Assembly: GCA_964499695.1 (NCBI GenBank)
Contig: CAZCMD010000002.1
Coordinates: forward strand, 1-64,000
Reading direction: 5' to 3'
Length of the DNA stretch: 64,000 nucleotides
Origin: JAAZBV01 sp964499695
GTDB lineage: Bacteria > Desulfobacterota > DSM-4660 > Desulfatiglandales > HGW-15
A program made the translations under genes and the position numbers. The notes under the pieces are model-generated. The model was not told the DNA's origin. It did not search any database and saw only the letters and a list, made by a program, of their open reading frames with translations. Shown here piece by piece: positions 7,689 through 15,412 of the stretch (within the stretch, counting starts at the first letter, position 1; each line of letters begins with the position of its first letter).

Positions 7689-10580
7689 TTACTGCAGTCG
7701 CCAGACTTCCCGGTAAGCCAATCGATCCAGCACGGTTTCGCGTAAAAAACCTTCTATTGTTCCATTCACTCCTACCATCACATCTATATTATTCCTTTTG
7801 AATTCAGCCATATTAGATGTTTTATGGGTCTTGTTTTTATAAATGGTCTCGATATGCCATGCATTGATGGCCTCCCCGTCAAAATCATCAATAACGATCT
7901 TAAAATATCCTTTGGGACCTTCATAGACAGGATGATCTGCGTCCAGTACGACAGGTTCGCTGTTTGAAAAAAGTACTTCATTCAGCTGGTAGCAGTGGCC
8001 GCAGACATCAGGTTTTACAAGAAACCTGGGATCCTCCGGCAAGGGCTCGTCCCGCTTGTAGGTTACCGCTCCCTTTGCGATATGGAAAGAAGCTCTTCCC
8101 TTTAAGAGATCGACAGGAACATCAAGGGTAACGTACATATCCTGGTATCGCATGGTGATCTTTTCCTGGGACGGCCCATACTGTGGGAGTGTATCCAGCA
8201 GCTCCTCGTCCATGGGGCCGAACGTCTTATCGGAAACCACTTGCCCGTTCGCGTCCGACAGACGGCATTCAACCACTCTCTTTTCAGGGTCAATCTTCAC
8301 AACCTTGAACATATAACTTCCAAAGGCCGTCTCTTCACCTTCTCCAAGAACAGCCTGCCCGGGTTTTTCATAGGTTATGGTAAATTCGTCCATGCCCGGG
8401 GCGCCCATTTCCGCCACTTCCACAAAATCCGGTGAAATGAATTTCGGGATCAGGTATGTGCTGCCCTCGGCAAATACATCAGGGATGTAGTATTTAAAAT
8501 CCTGTTTATAAACGCCTTCTTCCGGAAGCGTTTCGGGAAGGTCATCATATGAGTTTAAGCCCTGTGCAACAAGAAGGTTGGCTCCCCAGTTATTCCCCGA
8601 ATATTTCGTCACGCGAAGTTCCCCAATCGGCTTACCCCATAAAAAGTCGGTACCCGTGTAGCGAACGGCCTTGGCGCCGTCGCCGATAGCAACATCCTGC
8701 CAGAAAATCAGGTTGTCATCGCCCATGGGATATTCCTTCCAGAGGTCGATCTTAAAGTCCTTCTTTACTACCAGATAGCTTTTAAACCCCAGGAGATATG
8801 CATCCTTCCCGAGGATTGTAAGGGGTTCTCCCGGACGGATATTCCTGTTGTCACGCGAGCTGTAACAAAGCCCCCCGGGAGGGATGATGATTTTACGATT
8901 CCTATAATCCACGTAGCTTTTCCTGATTGTCATGGCTTCCTGGGCGATCAGACGATTGCCATCATTTGTTTTCATGTATTTGCGTATAAAACCATTCAGT
9001 TTCGGTACAAATGCACTCGAGGAGTCAGGGTTGAACCACTTTGCATCAGGAATAACCTCAGGATAGGATGTGAAACGTGACTGCACCACCGGGACACCAT
9101 AGGTAGGATCAGCCAGTCGTTCGAGGAAGGTATCCTCCATCACAGGATAGAACAGCGGGCTCTTGCCGATGAAAAAGTCGATATTTTCTCTTCCCTCCTT
9201 CCAGAGTATAAGGTTGTCAGTTCTCTGGAAATAAGAATCTCGCACATAGCAATCCTTTACAACGTCGTCTTTAAAATCCCTGGCAACCACCTTGAAATAA
9301 CTTCGGTCCCATACTTCTGAAATCTTTACAGGACCGTTAAAACTGCTGTTGTTATCGCTCAGGACAAAGGCCTCCCGGTTTTCCAGCACAAGCCTTTTCA
9401 GCATGCCTGTCTTATAGTCCGCCTCAAGCCTCACGATATACCGGTCGTCTTTCGGCCATGGCTTTCCATCCTCAACCCTGATGAGGTCATTGTAGACGGC
9501 CAGGGAAAGGGTACCGTCCTTCCACCCATAAGGCACATCGTTGGCCCAGGGAACGAAGTCCGATGCCTTGTAGGAATAAGGATCAACAATAAGCTCGATA
9601 TGCATGTCAAGATCGAAATCTGTCAGGCAATAATCATCCTGATTTTGAATCTTATATTCCTGCTGGGTAGCCGGCTTAAGAAGCTTGGATGCTAGTATTT
9701 TTTCCCCTGTCCAGTTCCTTATCTCCACCAGGACGCCGTTCTCTTTCCTGAAGGTGTATATCCTTTTGTTGCCGTACCAGCGGAAAGTCTCCTGATATAC
9801 ATCCATCACCCATGGTCTTTCCATCGAAAAAACGGCATCAGCGACAATGGGATATTCTATCATCGAAAAAACGGCCTTATCAAAACCGATATTTTTGGCA
9901 ACCAGTTTTGTAAGTCCATAAAGATAAGAGTCGCTCATGAAAAAGGATTTAAGCTGAGGATTGATACCTTCATTCAGCTTCATCTCCTTCACATCATCCG
10001 CTTTACTAAAGGAGGTAGATATAGGCCATTCATGAGGCCATGCCCCGGAAGGTGAAATGAGGGCAAACTCGCCGTATGGTTTTCCGTAATGATCCGTCGC
10101 GTAATCAAACCACAGCCGGTAACCGGAGGCATCCAGGATCGCCTTTTCACCCTTTTTCACCTCTACATCCCGTTTAATTACTTTTTTATGGGTAGAGCGA
10201 AGAAGATAGGTGTGCTCCCCGAGAATTAAAAACGGTTCTCTCATCAGGGGTCTCGCATCATCTGAGGTCTCAGATACGTAATAAAGACCGCCCGCAGGTA
10301 CATATGCCTTACCCTCTTTGATCTTGCTTCCCCTTAAAATGAGACATTCCGAAAGACCTCGTTTCTCACCGTATTGGTTGTGGTATTCATTGTTAAGCAG
10401 GCCTCCAAGTTCGGGGATATAGGTCGCATCCCGTATTGGGGCCAACCCCCTTGGATTTTCCTCTCCGATGGAGGGAGTTGTGGAGTAAATTAAAAAGAAA
10501 GCTATTAAAATGGCCGCTAAAGACCATTTCATTCCAGAAGCGCGTGAATGAAGGCATTTATCAATCCTTAGAAAAGACAC
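7689..10580 (-). CDS. Large exported protein made of two tandem homologous halves, function unknown
   Basis: The 963-aa product starts at GTG 10580 behind GGAGGG and has a signal peptide ending near residue 40. Comparing it with itself shows two related halves, about 54-490 and 525-957. Matching landmarks are GGLYYVS (97) with GGLCYSS (569), LGEHTYLL (120) with LGKDAYLL (590), YGKPYGE (165) with WGKPIGE (648), YFKVVARDF (428) with YFKIVIDDF (892), and IDFFIG with IDVMVG. A CGHC motif (860-863) in the second half could bind metal or haem-free redox pairs. There are no membrane segments after the signal. I do not recognise a family. It sits between an exported HhH gene and the YeiH-like transporter, suggesting a periplasmic role in the same process. 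Confidence 0.85.
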   Translation of the reverse strand: MSFLRIDKCLHSRASGMKWSLAAILIAFFLIYSTTPSIGEENPRGLAPIRDATYIPELGGLLNNEYHNQYGEKRGLSECLILRGSKIKEGKAYVPAGGLYYVSETSDDARPLMREPFLILGEHTYLLRSTHKKVIKRDVEVKKGEKAILDASGYRLWFDYATDHYGKPYGEFALISPSGAWPHEWPISTSFSKADDVKEMKLNEGINPQLKSFFMSDSYLYGLTKLVAKNIGFDKAVFSMIEYPIVADAVFSMERPWVMDVYQETFRWYGNKRIYTFRKENGVLVEIRNWTGEKILASKLLKPATQQEYKIQNQDDYCLTDFDLDMHIELIVDPYSYKASDFVPWANDVPYGWKDGTLSLAVYNDLIRVEDGKPWPKDDRYIVRLEADYKTGMLKRLVLENREAFVLSDNNSSFNGPVKISEVWDRSYFKVVARDFKDDVVKDCYVRDSYFQRTDNLILWKEGRENIDFFIGKSPLFYPVMEDTFLERLADPTYGVPVVQSRFTSYPEVIPDAKWFNPDSSSAFVPKLNGFIRKYMKTNDGNRLIAQEAMTIRKSYVDYRNRKIIIPPGGLCYSSRDNRNIRPGEPLTILGKDAYLLGFKSYLVVKKDFKIDLWKEYPMGDDNLIFWQDVAIGDGAKAVRYTGTDFLWGKPIGELRVTKYSGNNWGANLLVAQGLNSYDDLPETLPEEGVYKQDFKYYIPDVFAEGSTYLIPKFISPDFVEVAEMGAPGMDEFTITYEKPGQAVLGEGEETAFGSYMFKVVKIDPEKRVVECRLSDANGQVVSDKTFGPMDEELLDTLPQYGPSQEKITMRYQDMYVTLDVPVDLLKGRASFHIAKGAVTYKRDEPLPEDPRFLVKPDVCGHCYQLNEVLFSNSEPVVLDADHPVYEGPKGYFKIVIDDFDGEAINAWHIETIYKNKTHKTSNMAEFKRNNIDVMVGVNGTIEGFLRETVLDRLAYREVWRLQ

Positions 10581-10615
10581 ATTACCCTCCGACCTGAAAC
10601 CTGTTTAAGATTAAA

Positions 10616-10999
10616 TCAGCATTTGGACGGGGACAGGGGAATGTCCTCATCTTCTTCTTGAAGCTCCTCACCCTGACGCGGAACAGTATAAAGGTCACCC
10701 TCTGTGCCTACCCTGGGGTTGATCTCCTTATATATCTCCTGTGTAATCCCGGGTACTTTAAGCAGATCTTCCGCCTTCTTGAAAGGCCCGTTTTCATCCC
10801 GGTATTCTATTATGGACTTGGCGATCTCGGGTGTAATGCCCGGCGCTTTAGCAAGATTCTCTTCAGAAGAGAAATTAAATTGGATTCTTTGTTCTCCCAA
10901 ACCGCCGGTATGCCCTTTTTCCTGAGCCAATGCCCATCCAGTAGAGAATATCCCCACTATAAACATCGTGGCCATAAAACTTAATACCCTGTACTTCAT
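10616..10999 (-). CDS. Exported helix-hairpin-helix protein, second copy
   Basis: The 127-aa protein has a signal peptide (cleavage near ALAQ, residue 26) and one HhH domain: APGITPEIAKSIIEYR, then KKAEDLLKVPGITQEIY. The domain resembles that of the 120-aa protein at 3112-3474 (IVEYREEAG versus IIEYRDENG; FQTLEELLQVEG versus FKKAEDLLKVPG), so the two are paralogues. The tail is acidic and ends in a single Cys. It lies 35 bp upstream of the 963-aa gene. As with the other copy, DNA binding in the periplasm is possible from the fold, but a structural partner role in the redox cluster fits the context better. Confidence 0.72.
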   Translation of the reverse strand: MKYRVLSFMATMFIVGIFSTGWALAQEKGHTGGLGEQRIQFNFSSEENLAKAPGITPEIAKSIIEYRDENGPFKKAEDLLKVPGITQEIYKEINPRVGTEGDLYTVPRQGEELQEEDEDIPLSPSKC

Positions 11000-11058
11000 G
11001 ATAACACTCCTTGTTTATGTTTTCTTGTCACATTATTAATTTTGTTTTTTTCCAATAC

Positions 11059-12456
11059 CTATTTTGCCGGTTTAAGGTCTTTGAGCCTGAGAAGGGAATT
11101 CTCAGGAGGAATTACAGCATTCTCTTTTGGCTTCTTAAGCTGCGGAACATAACTATATGGGACCCTGTATGCCCTGTATACCAGGTTAAAATTTTCAGAC
11201 TTATCATAGTAAGGGCTGACATATTCCCATACTATCTTATAATCAGGTGTAACTTCAAAAATACGGCCAAATGAGCCTTCAGTTATAAGTGTATTACCGT
11301 TTGGCAGTCTCTGGGCTGAGCTTACATAATCACTGTAAAACCTTACGTTATCCCTTGAGCCCGCCTTATTCGCATTATATTCCCATACAATTTCTAGTGT
11401 AACAGGGTTTAATTCAATAACCCTTGAATAATCCCTTTTTAAATTATTAATGCCGGTCGGGGCGACGGGACTAGGTTCACCATATCCACCATAACCACCA
11501 TTATCAAAAATAAGTATGTTTCCTTCACCGGGCAAACCTTTTGGGATCATGTGGGCATGATGCTGACCTATAATAGGCCCGATCTTTCTCAGTTCCTTTG
11601 TAGATTCATATTCAGGACCTAAATGCCATACAATCTTGCCGGTTTTTCTATCTATGATTCCGGTCGTATTGGTCTGGCGCCCATCATATATGATATTGTC
11701 AGGGTTGAATCGTTCATCTCCCTGATCATACCACTTGTTTGGACCAAGCCATGACGCGGCATTAACATGTATCCAGTCGCCGCCAACAATACCCGGCGTC
11801 CTGGTCATCGCGTAATTTGGGTATCTGTACATGACTATCTTTGCAATTTCATCAAATCCCATCTCTTTTACATGATCGCTGGCAATCCATCTGAAGATTT
11901 CTTTACCGCTGTAATCCACTTCCACGATAATATCATCACACAAAAGCTTGTCACTTATCTTCTTGTTCTCGACCATAAAATTGGAAAGGATCAGCGTTTT
12001 GCCCTTGTCCACGTATGAATCCATTCCGGGCACATAATAGCCTACAGGGTTCCCCTCCCTCTGAAAATCATGGTGAACACCTGCCTTCTTAAATGTCCAT
12101 ACTATTTTTCCATCCCAGTCAACGATTGAAAGATCATTTGATTCTTCATGACCCAGTATCCTGCCGCCCTTTCCTGTGGCACCCATTGCATATCCGCCGG
12201 GGAGTAATTTTGCAGGATGCTCCTCGTCACACATGTTGGCCCAGTGATGAACAACATTACCGTTCATATCTATCAGGATTGCCTGGTTTCCCTTTGTTGT
12301 AAGAATTGTGTAGCCGCTGTATGTTTTATCAGGGTTAAAAATAGTTGTACCGTGGGGATACACAGTAGGAAACGCATATATTGATGAAGGTATTAAAAAA
12401 CACAGCAACAAAATCGAATATATATAGTATCTTTTCATAACAGGCTCCTTAGTCAA
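11059..12456 (-). CDS. Arylsulfotransferase-like periplasmic protein (ASST family)
   Basis: The 465-aa protein has a signal peptide (residues 1-20, cleavage near IYA) and a six-bladed propeller-like body with repeated tryptophan-rich strands: IVDWDGKIVWTFKK, IDRKTGKIVWHLGP, VTLEIVWEY, YKIVWEYVSP. GQHHAHMIPKGLPGEGNILIF (split here as GQHHAHMIPKG and EGNILIFDNGG) supplies the conserved His region near the active site of ASST. These enzymes transfer sulfate between phenolic compounds. It follows the 162-aa exported protein by 9 bp and is probably cotranscribed with it. It is a paralogue of the partial protein at 1-1310. Whether it is a true sulfotransferase or a related propeller with another role cannot be settled here. 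Confidence 0.82.
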   Translation of the reverse strand: MTKEPVMKRYYIYSILLLCFLIPSSIYAFPTVYPHGTTIFNPDKTYSGYTILTTKGNQAILIDMNGNVVHHWANMCDEEHPAKLLPGGYAMGATGKGGRILGHEESNDLSIVDWDGKIVWTFKKAGVHHDFQREGNPVGYYVPGMDSYVDKGKTLILSNFMVENKKISDKLLCDDIIVEVDYSGKEIFRWIASDHVKEMGFDEIAKIVMYRYPNYAMTRTPGIVGGDWIHVNAASWLGPNKWYDQGDERFNPDNIIYDGRQTNTTGIIDRKTGKIVWHLGPEYESTKELRKIGPIIGQHHAHMIPKGLPGEGNILIFDNGGYGGYGEPSPVAPTGINNLKRDYSRVIELNPVTLEIVWEYNANKAGSRDNVRFYSDYVSSAQRLPNGNTLITEGSFGRIFEVTPDYKIVWEYVSPYYDKSENFNLVYRAYRVPYSYVPQLKKPKENAVIPPENSLLRLKDLKPAK

Positions 12457-12465
12457 AAGACAGGT

Positions 12466-12954
12466 TTAATAAACATGGAAACTTTCAGTATCATCTATAT
12501 CAAACCACTCCTTGAGCATCTCAAACCATTTTTCCTTTTCATCCTTCCTGACAGTGGTTACAGACTCCTTATTTGGCCCTATTATCAGTATAACCTTCTG
12601 GCCCACATTCCATGCCTGGGGTTTGTAGAACATCTTTCCGGTGCTGCCCTCTGCAACGGCTTTGTATTCATCCGCAGTAAGGGCCTCCTTGGCGATATCC
12701 GCTATCTCCTTTGATTCATCAAAGCTCCCCAGCACAAAAATATACAACTCCTCCTTTACACCAGAAAATGAATCCGGGGTAACAACCTTAACAGGTATCT
12801 CCTTTGACTCAAGAAACCCGAGCCAGTCTTTTGAGGCATCCTGTGTGGCCTTTGTGGCAACCACTATAAGATCTGCAGCGGTTGTATTATAAGCAAGTAA
12901 GATGGCCATAAATACTGTGGAAACCATTATTTTCCATACCGATTTTATCTTCAT
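12466..12954 (-). CDS. Exported 162-aa protein of unknown function
   Basis: A signal peptide (residues 1-26, cleavage near TTAA) is followed by a soluble alpha/beta domain with strand-like stretches DLIVVATKA, LYIFVLGSF and KVILIIGPN. These resemble putative cell-wall-binding-repeat-type or Rossmann-like exported domains ("VVGGP"-like strand then helix), but I cannot name a family. It starts the two-gene unit with the complete arylsulfotransferase, 9 bp apart, so a substrate-binding or accessory role is possible. No cysteines for disulfides are visible in the mature part. Confidence 0.65.
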   Translation of the reverse strand: MKIKSVWKIMVSTVFMAILLAYNTTAADLIVVATKATQDASKDWLGFLESKEIPVKVVTPDSFSGVKEELYIFVLGSFDESKEIADIAKEALTADEYKAVAEGSTGKMFYKPQAWNVGQKVILIIGPNKESVTTVRKDEKEKWFEMLKEWFDIDDTESFHVY

Positions 12955-12984
12955 GAAATCCTCCTCAATATTTTTATTGTTTAT

Positions 12985-13170
12985 TTATTTTTTTTTGATC
13001 CTGTCTCTATACTTCTTTTCCATTTCAATGAGTCCGCTGGAGTATTTTTCAAGATGATTCCTCATGGAATCTGAGGCCTTGTCAGGGTTCCCTGAAATAA
13101 CCGCCTCCAGTATTTCATTATGCTGCCCTGTACCATGCACTATCATATCACCCCCACAGTAACCTGCCAC
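12985..13170 (-). pseudogene. Remnant of a GntR/FadR-type regulator (end of FCD domain)
   Basis: A 61-codon frame contains GTGQHNEILEAVISGNPDKA followed by MRNHLEKY, which is the final helix-rich part of the FCD ligand-binding domain of FadR-subfamily GntR regulators (H-x-x-I-x-x-A-I, D-x-x-x-A, M-x-x-H-L). The winged-helix N terminus and most of the FCD domain are missing, and the 170 bp upstream show no matching sequence in any frame. This looks like a decayed regulator gene lying 30 bp before the 162-aa protein. Alternatively it is expressed as a short protein; a GGAG-containing site (ACAGGAGATAATC) precedes the frame. Confidence 0.55.
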
Positions 13171-13405
13171 GATTATCTCCTGTGTTGAGGTATACGAAAC
13201 ATAATTTCCTCCGGTACAGGTGATTTATTGACGTGTGCTTTTCAGAATTCATATTCTGTTTTTTATATATAGGGAGATAGTTCTTATGTGTCAATGAAAA
13301 TCTAAAACCGATTTTGCCTGATTCCTCCTGTAATACAATATTCATAGGGACTGGTGCACGTCCCTGTTATTGCTCTACAATATACTGCAAATTCCGTAAC
13401 ATGTT

Positions 13406-13654
13406 TCATATTTTTTTAAGGGCCGTAAAAGTTCCCAGGCTGTTACCGCTGGCAAAGGCCAGGATATTCATCATCCCGTTGCTGGCGCTATCCTGCAGGA
13501 TCATGGTCAGAAGCACGAAATTGACTACTGTAATGATCCCGCTCAGAAGCGTGGCCGCTGCGATTTTTTTTTCAGTTATGAATCTGGTGTACTTTGTGAC
13601 CAAAAGATCGACAATAAACCCTGCCACAAAAATGATTAAAATTTTCCAGACCAT
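13406..13654 (-). CDS. 82-aa small membrane protein
   Basis: The start at 13654 has an ideal AAGGAGGTGACCC site. The product has two to three hydrophobic segments (IIFVAGFIVDLLV; AATLLSGIITVVNFVLLTM; MMNILAFASGNSLGTFTAL) linked by a charged TKYTRFITEKK loop. The C-terminal GNSLGTF resembles small DUF2179/DUF5698-type membrane domains, a weak match. It stands alone between the GntR remnant and a divergent gene. Function unknown. Confidence 0.6.
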   Translation of the reverse strand: MVWKILIIFVAGFIVDLLVTKYTRFITEKKIAAATLLSGIITVVNFVLLTMILQDSASNGMMNILAFASGNSLGTFTALKKI

Positions 13655-14163
13655 GGGTCACCTCCTTCCTTGGAGATTTAATGGAATGTGATCTTGACCG
13701 AACCGACGGACACCTATCGGGTTCCGGATATCAGAAACAAAGATATCTCTATCCGGATATCTAACCGGAAAAGCATTCAGCTTAATGATGAATTGGCTTA
13801 AAATTTTTCAAGTTGTAAAGATTCATGATTGGATAAAAGAGAAGAGGTCGACACGAATCTTTATTACCCAAAGCCCGACGGAGGTTGATCTTTTAAATCC
13901 ATAAAAATCTCCATTTTTAAGTGAATAATAAGCCTACAAAGGCTATTTTTGCTCCAATATAATATTAAACGGTTGGAATGTCAAGATTTAGCCGAAAACA
14001 GGCAAATATCGGAATTTTCTAATTTTATAGCCACAGTCAGATCCGGCAGTCAAATAATATTCAGTAAACCGTAAAGGATTCCTGTCAGGGTCTGTAAAAT
14101 AGGGCTTTACATTTTTCTATTTTTTATTTAAAGCGCTAATACTAATAGATGAGGTGCCTGTAT
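13655..14163. other. 509-bp AT-rich intergenic region with a TCCGGATATC direct repeat
   Basis: This stretch separates two divergently read small genes. It holds a ten-base direct repeat TCCGGATATC at 13723-13732 and 13752-13761 (29-bp period, about three helical turns), with an extra GATATC between them; each repeat contains the palindrome TCCGGA. That spacing would place two protein-binding sites on the same face of the DNA. The rest (13780-14163) is AT-rich with no coding frame I can support. Confidence 0.4.
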
Positions 14164-14721
14164 ATGAAACGATATTTACTATATTCATCAATTCTTATTG
14201 TATTAACCCTTAACATTTTTTCGGCTTCTGTATCCGGTGCTGTTGAATATAAATGGCTCAAGACATCAAACTATCAGACAGTTCTGGTATTTGCAGATAT
14301 AAAGGAATGCGGGCAATTATCCGGATATATGAAAGATACTATAAAGGTTATCCTGTCGCGCTCGGATATCAAAGCGACCATCTCAGACAGCCTTGTTTTT
14401 CAGTCTGAAGAAGAAGGTGGTGGATTTACACTGGAGCTTATGAACAGTAAACTGATAGAAGACCGCAAGATACTCTTTTATGTGTATGGCAGATGTATTG
14501 AATATGGCTCGGCCCTTATTTACCAGTTTGATATAAATTTCGCCACATATGATAATAAGAGCTCACAGGCACTTATCTATTCATCGCCCAGACACAGCGT
14601 GTTTGGCGCTGATTCAGTAAACGGTATTAAAAGGAAATTTAAAAAGCTCATGGAAGATGCAACGATTGATTATCTCTCATCCAATAAAGAACAGTCAAAA
14701 CCTTATAAAACAAATAGGTAA
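14164..14721 (+). CDS. Exported 185-aa hypothetical protein
   Basis: ATG 14164 is preferred over the in-frame ATG at 14149 because GAGGTG lies seven bases before it and because it gives a compact signal peptide (MKRYLLYSSILIVLTLN, cleavage near SGA). The mature part is a mixed alpha/beta domain (LVFADIKECGQL; KIFFYVYGRC-like stretch ILFYVYGRCIEYG) with two cysteines that could form a disulfide. It lies 75 bp upstream of the cupin gene, same strand. No family recognised. Confidence 0.65.
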   Translation: MKRYLLYSSILIVLTLNIFSASVSGAVEYKWLKTSNYQTVLVFADIKECGQLSGYMKDTIKVILSRSDIKATISDSLVFQSEEEGGGFTLELMNSKLIEDRKILFYVYGRCIEYGSALIYQFDINFATYDNKSSQALIYSSPRHSVFGADSVNGIKRKFKKLMEDATIDYLSSNKEQSKPYKTNR

Positions 14722-14796
14722 AAACCGGTTGACTTTTATGGAGCAGCCATTTTAGATATCTTTACTATTAATAAAACATCAGGAAAGGAATGAACA

Positions 14797-15336
14797 ATGA
14801 CACAAAGGAAATATGAGAGACTTGTATATGAGTTTAAACCTGAATACAACGAGGCAGCAGCTGAAGGCGTGGGAACGGATTTTGTCTATTCTCCACAGGC
14901 ATATTTCAGGGGTGCATGTCAGATACCCGGTTCAAAGTACAATGTGGGTTTTCAGATCTTTGTAAAACCCTTCTTTCTTGACAGGACTCCTCACCGACAC
15001 CCTGTTGAAGAATATCTTATTTTTCTGGGTGGGACATTCCCCAATGTGTTTGAATTTGACGCTGATATTTCGCTCTGTCTGGGTGAAGAGATGGAGGAAT
15101 ATATCATTACCAAGCCAACCATAGTGCGCATACCCGCCGGCGTGCTCCACTGCCCGCTTAATTTCAAGCGTGTTGATAAGCCGATCTTTTTTCAGGCAGC
15201 ATGCATGCAGGGTATGTTCGGCGGCGTATATAATGGAAAGGAGATCTATTACAATGGGCCTGGCCAGTGTGTATATGATGCAGACAAGAAGTGCGATGCC
15301 TGCAAAAAATGCCTGGATGATGACTGGGATAGATAA
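14797..15336 (+). CDS. Cupin-fold protein with Cys-rich C-terminal tail
   Basis: The 179-aa protein has a cupin metal site: H-R-H-P-V-E-E-Y around residues 67-74 supplies two His and a Glu, and PAGVLHCP near 112 supplies the third His. The extreme C terminus carries CDACKKC, absent from ordinary cupins, which could be a small metal or redox site. No signal peptide. The start has AGGAAAGGA upstream. Cupins of this size are dioxygenases, isomerases or sensors; no substrate can be inferred. It ends before a bidirectional hairpin shared with the convergent HEAT gene. Confidence 0.7.
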   Translation: MTQRKYERLVYEFKPEYNEAAAEGVGTDFVYSPQAYFRGACQIPGSKYNVGFQIFVKPFFLDRTPHRHPVEEYLIFLGGTFPNVFEFDADISLCLGEEMEEYIITKPTIVRIPAGVLHCPLNFKRVDKPIFFQAACMQGMFGGVYNGKEIYYNGPGQCVYDADKKCDACKKCLDDDWDR

Positions 15337-15354
15337 TTTTTACATGATAAGCCT

Positions 15355-15383
15355 GTTGAGACTGGTTTGAAACCCGTCTCAAC
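15355..15383. terminator. Bidirectional hairpin between convergent genes
   Basis: GTTGAGAC (15355-15362) and GTCTCAAC (15376-15383) make a perfect 8-bp stem, extended by two G-C pairs, around a TTTGAAA loop. It lies between the cupin stop (15336) and the HEAT-gene stop (15413), as expected for a terminator serving both strands. Confidence 0.6.
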
Positions 15384-15412
15384 ACCTCATTTTATAACCC
15401 TACTGGCCATTC

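Noticed and set aside
10605..10618. TGA right after a Cys codon at the end of the second HhH gene, a possible selenocysteine
   Set aside because: The frame after TGA runs straight into the ribosome site of the next gene and shows no conserved continuation; an ordinary stop is simpler.
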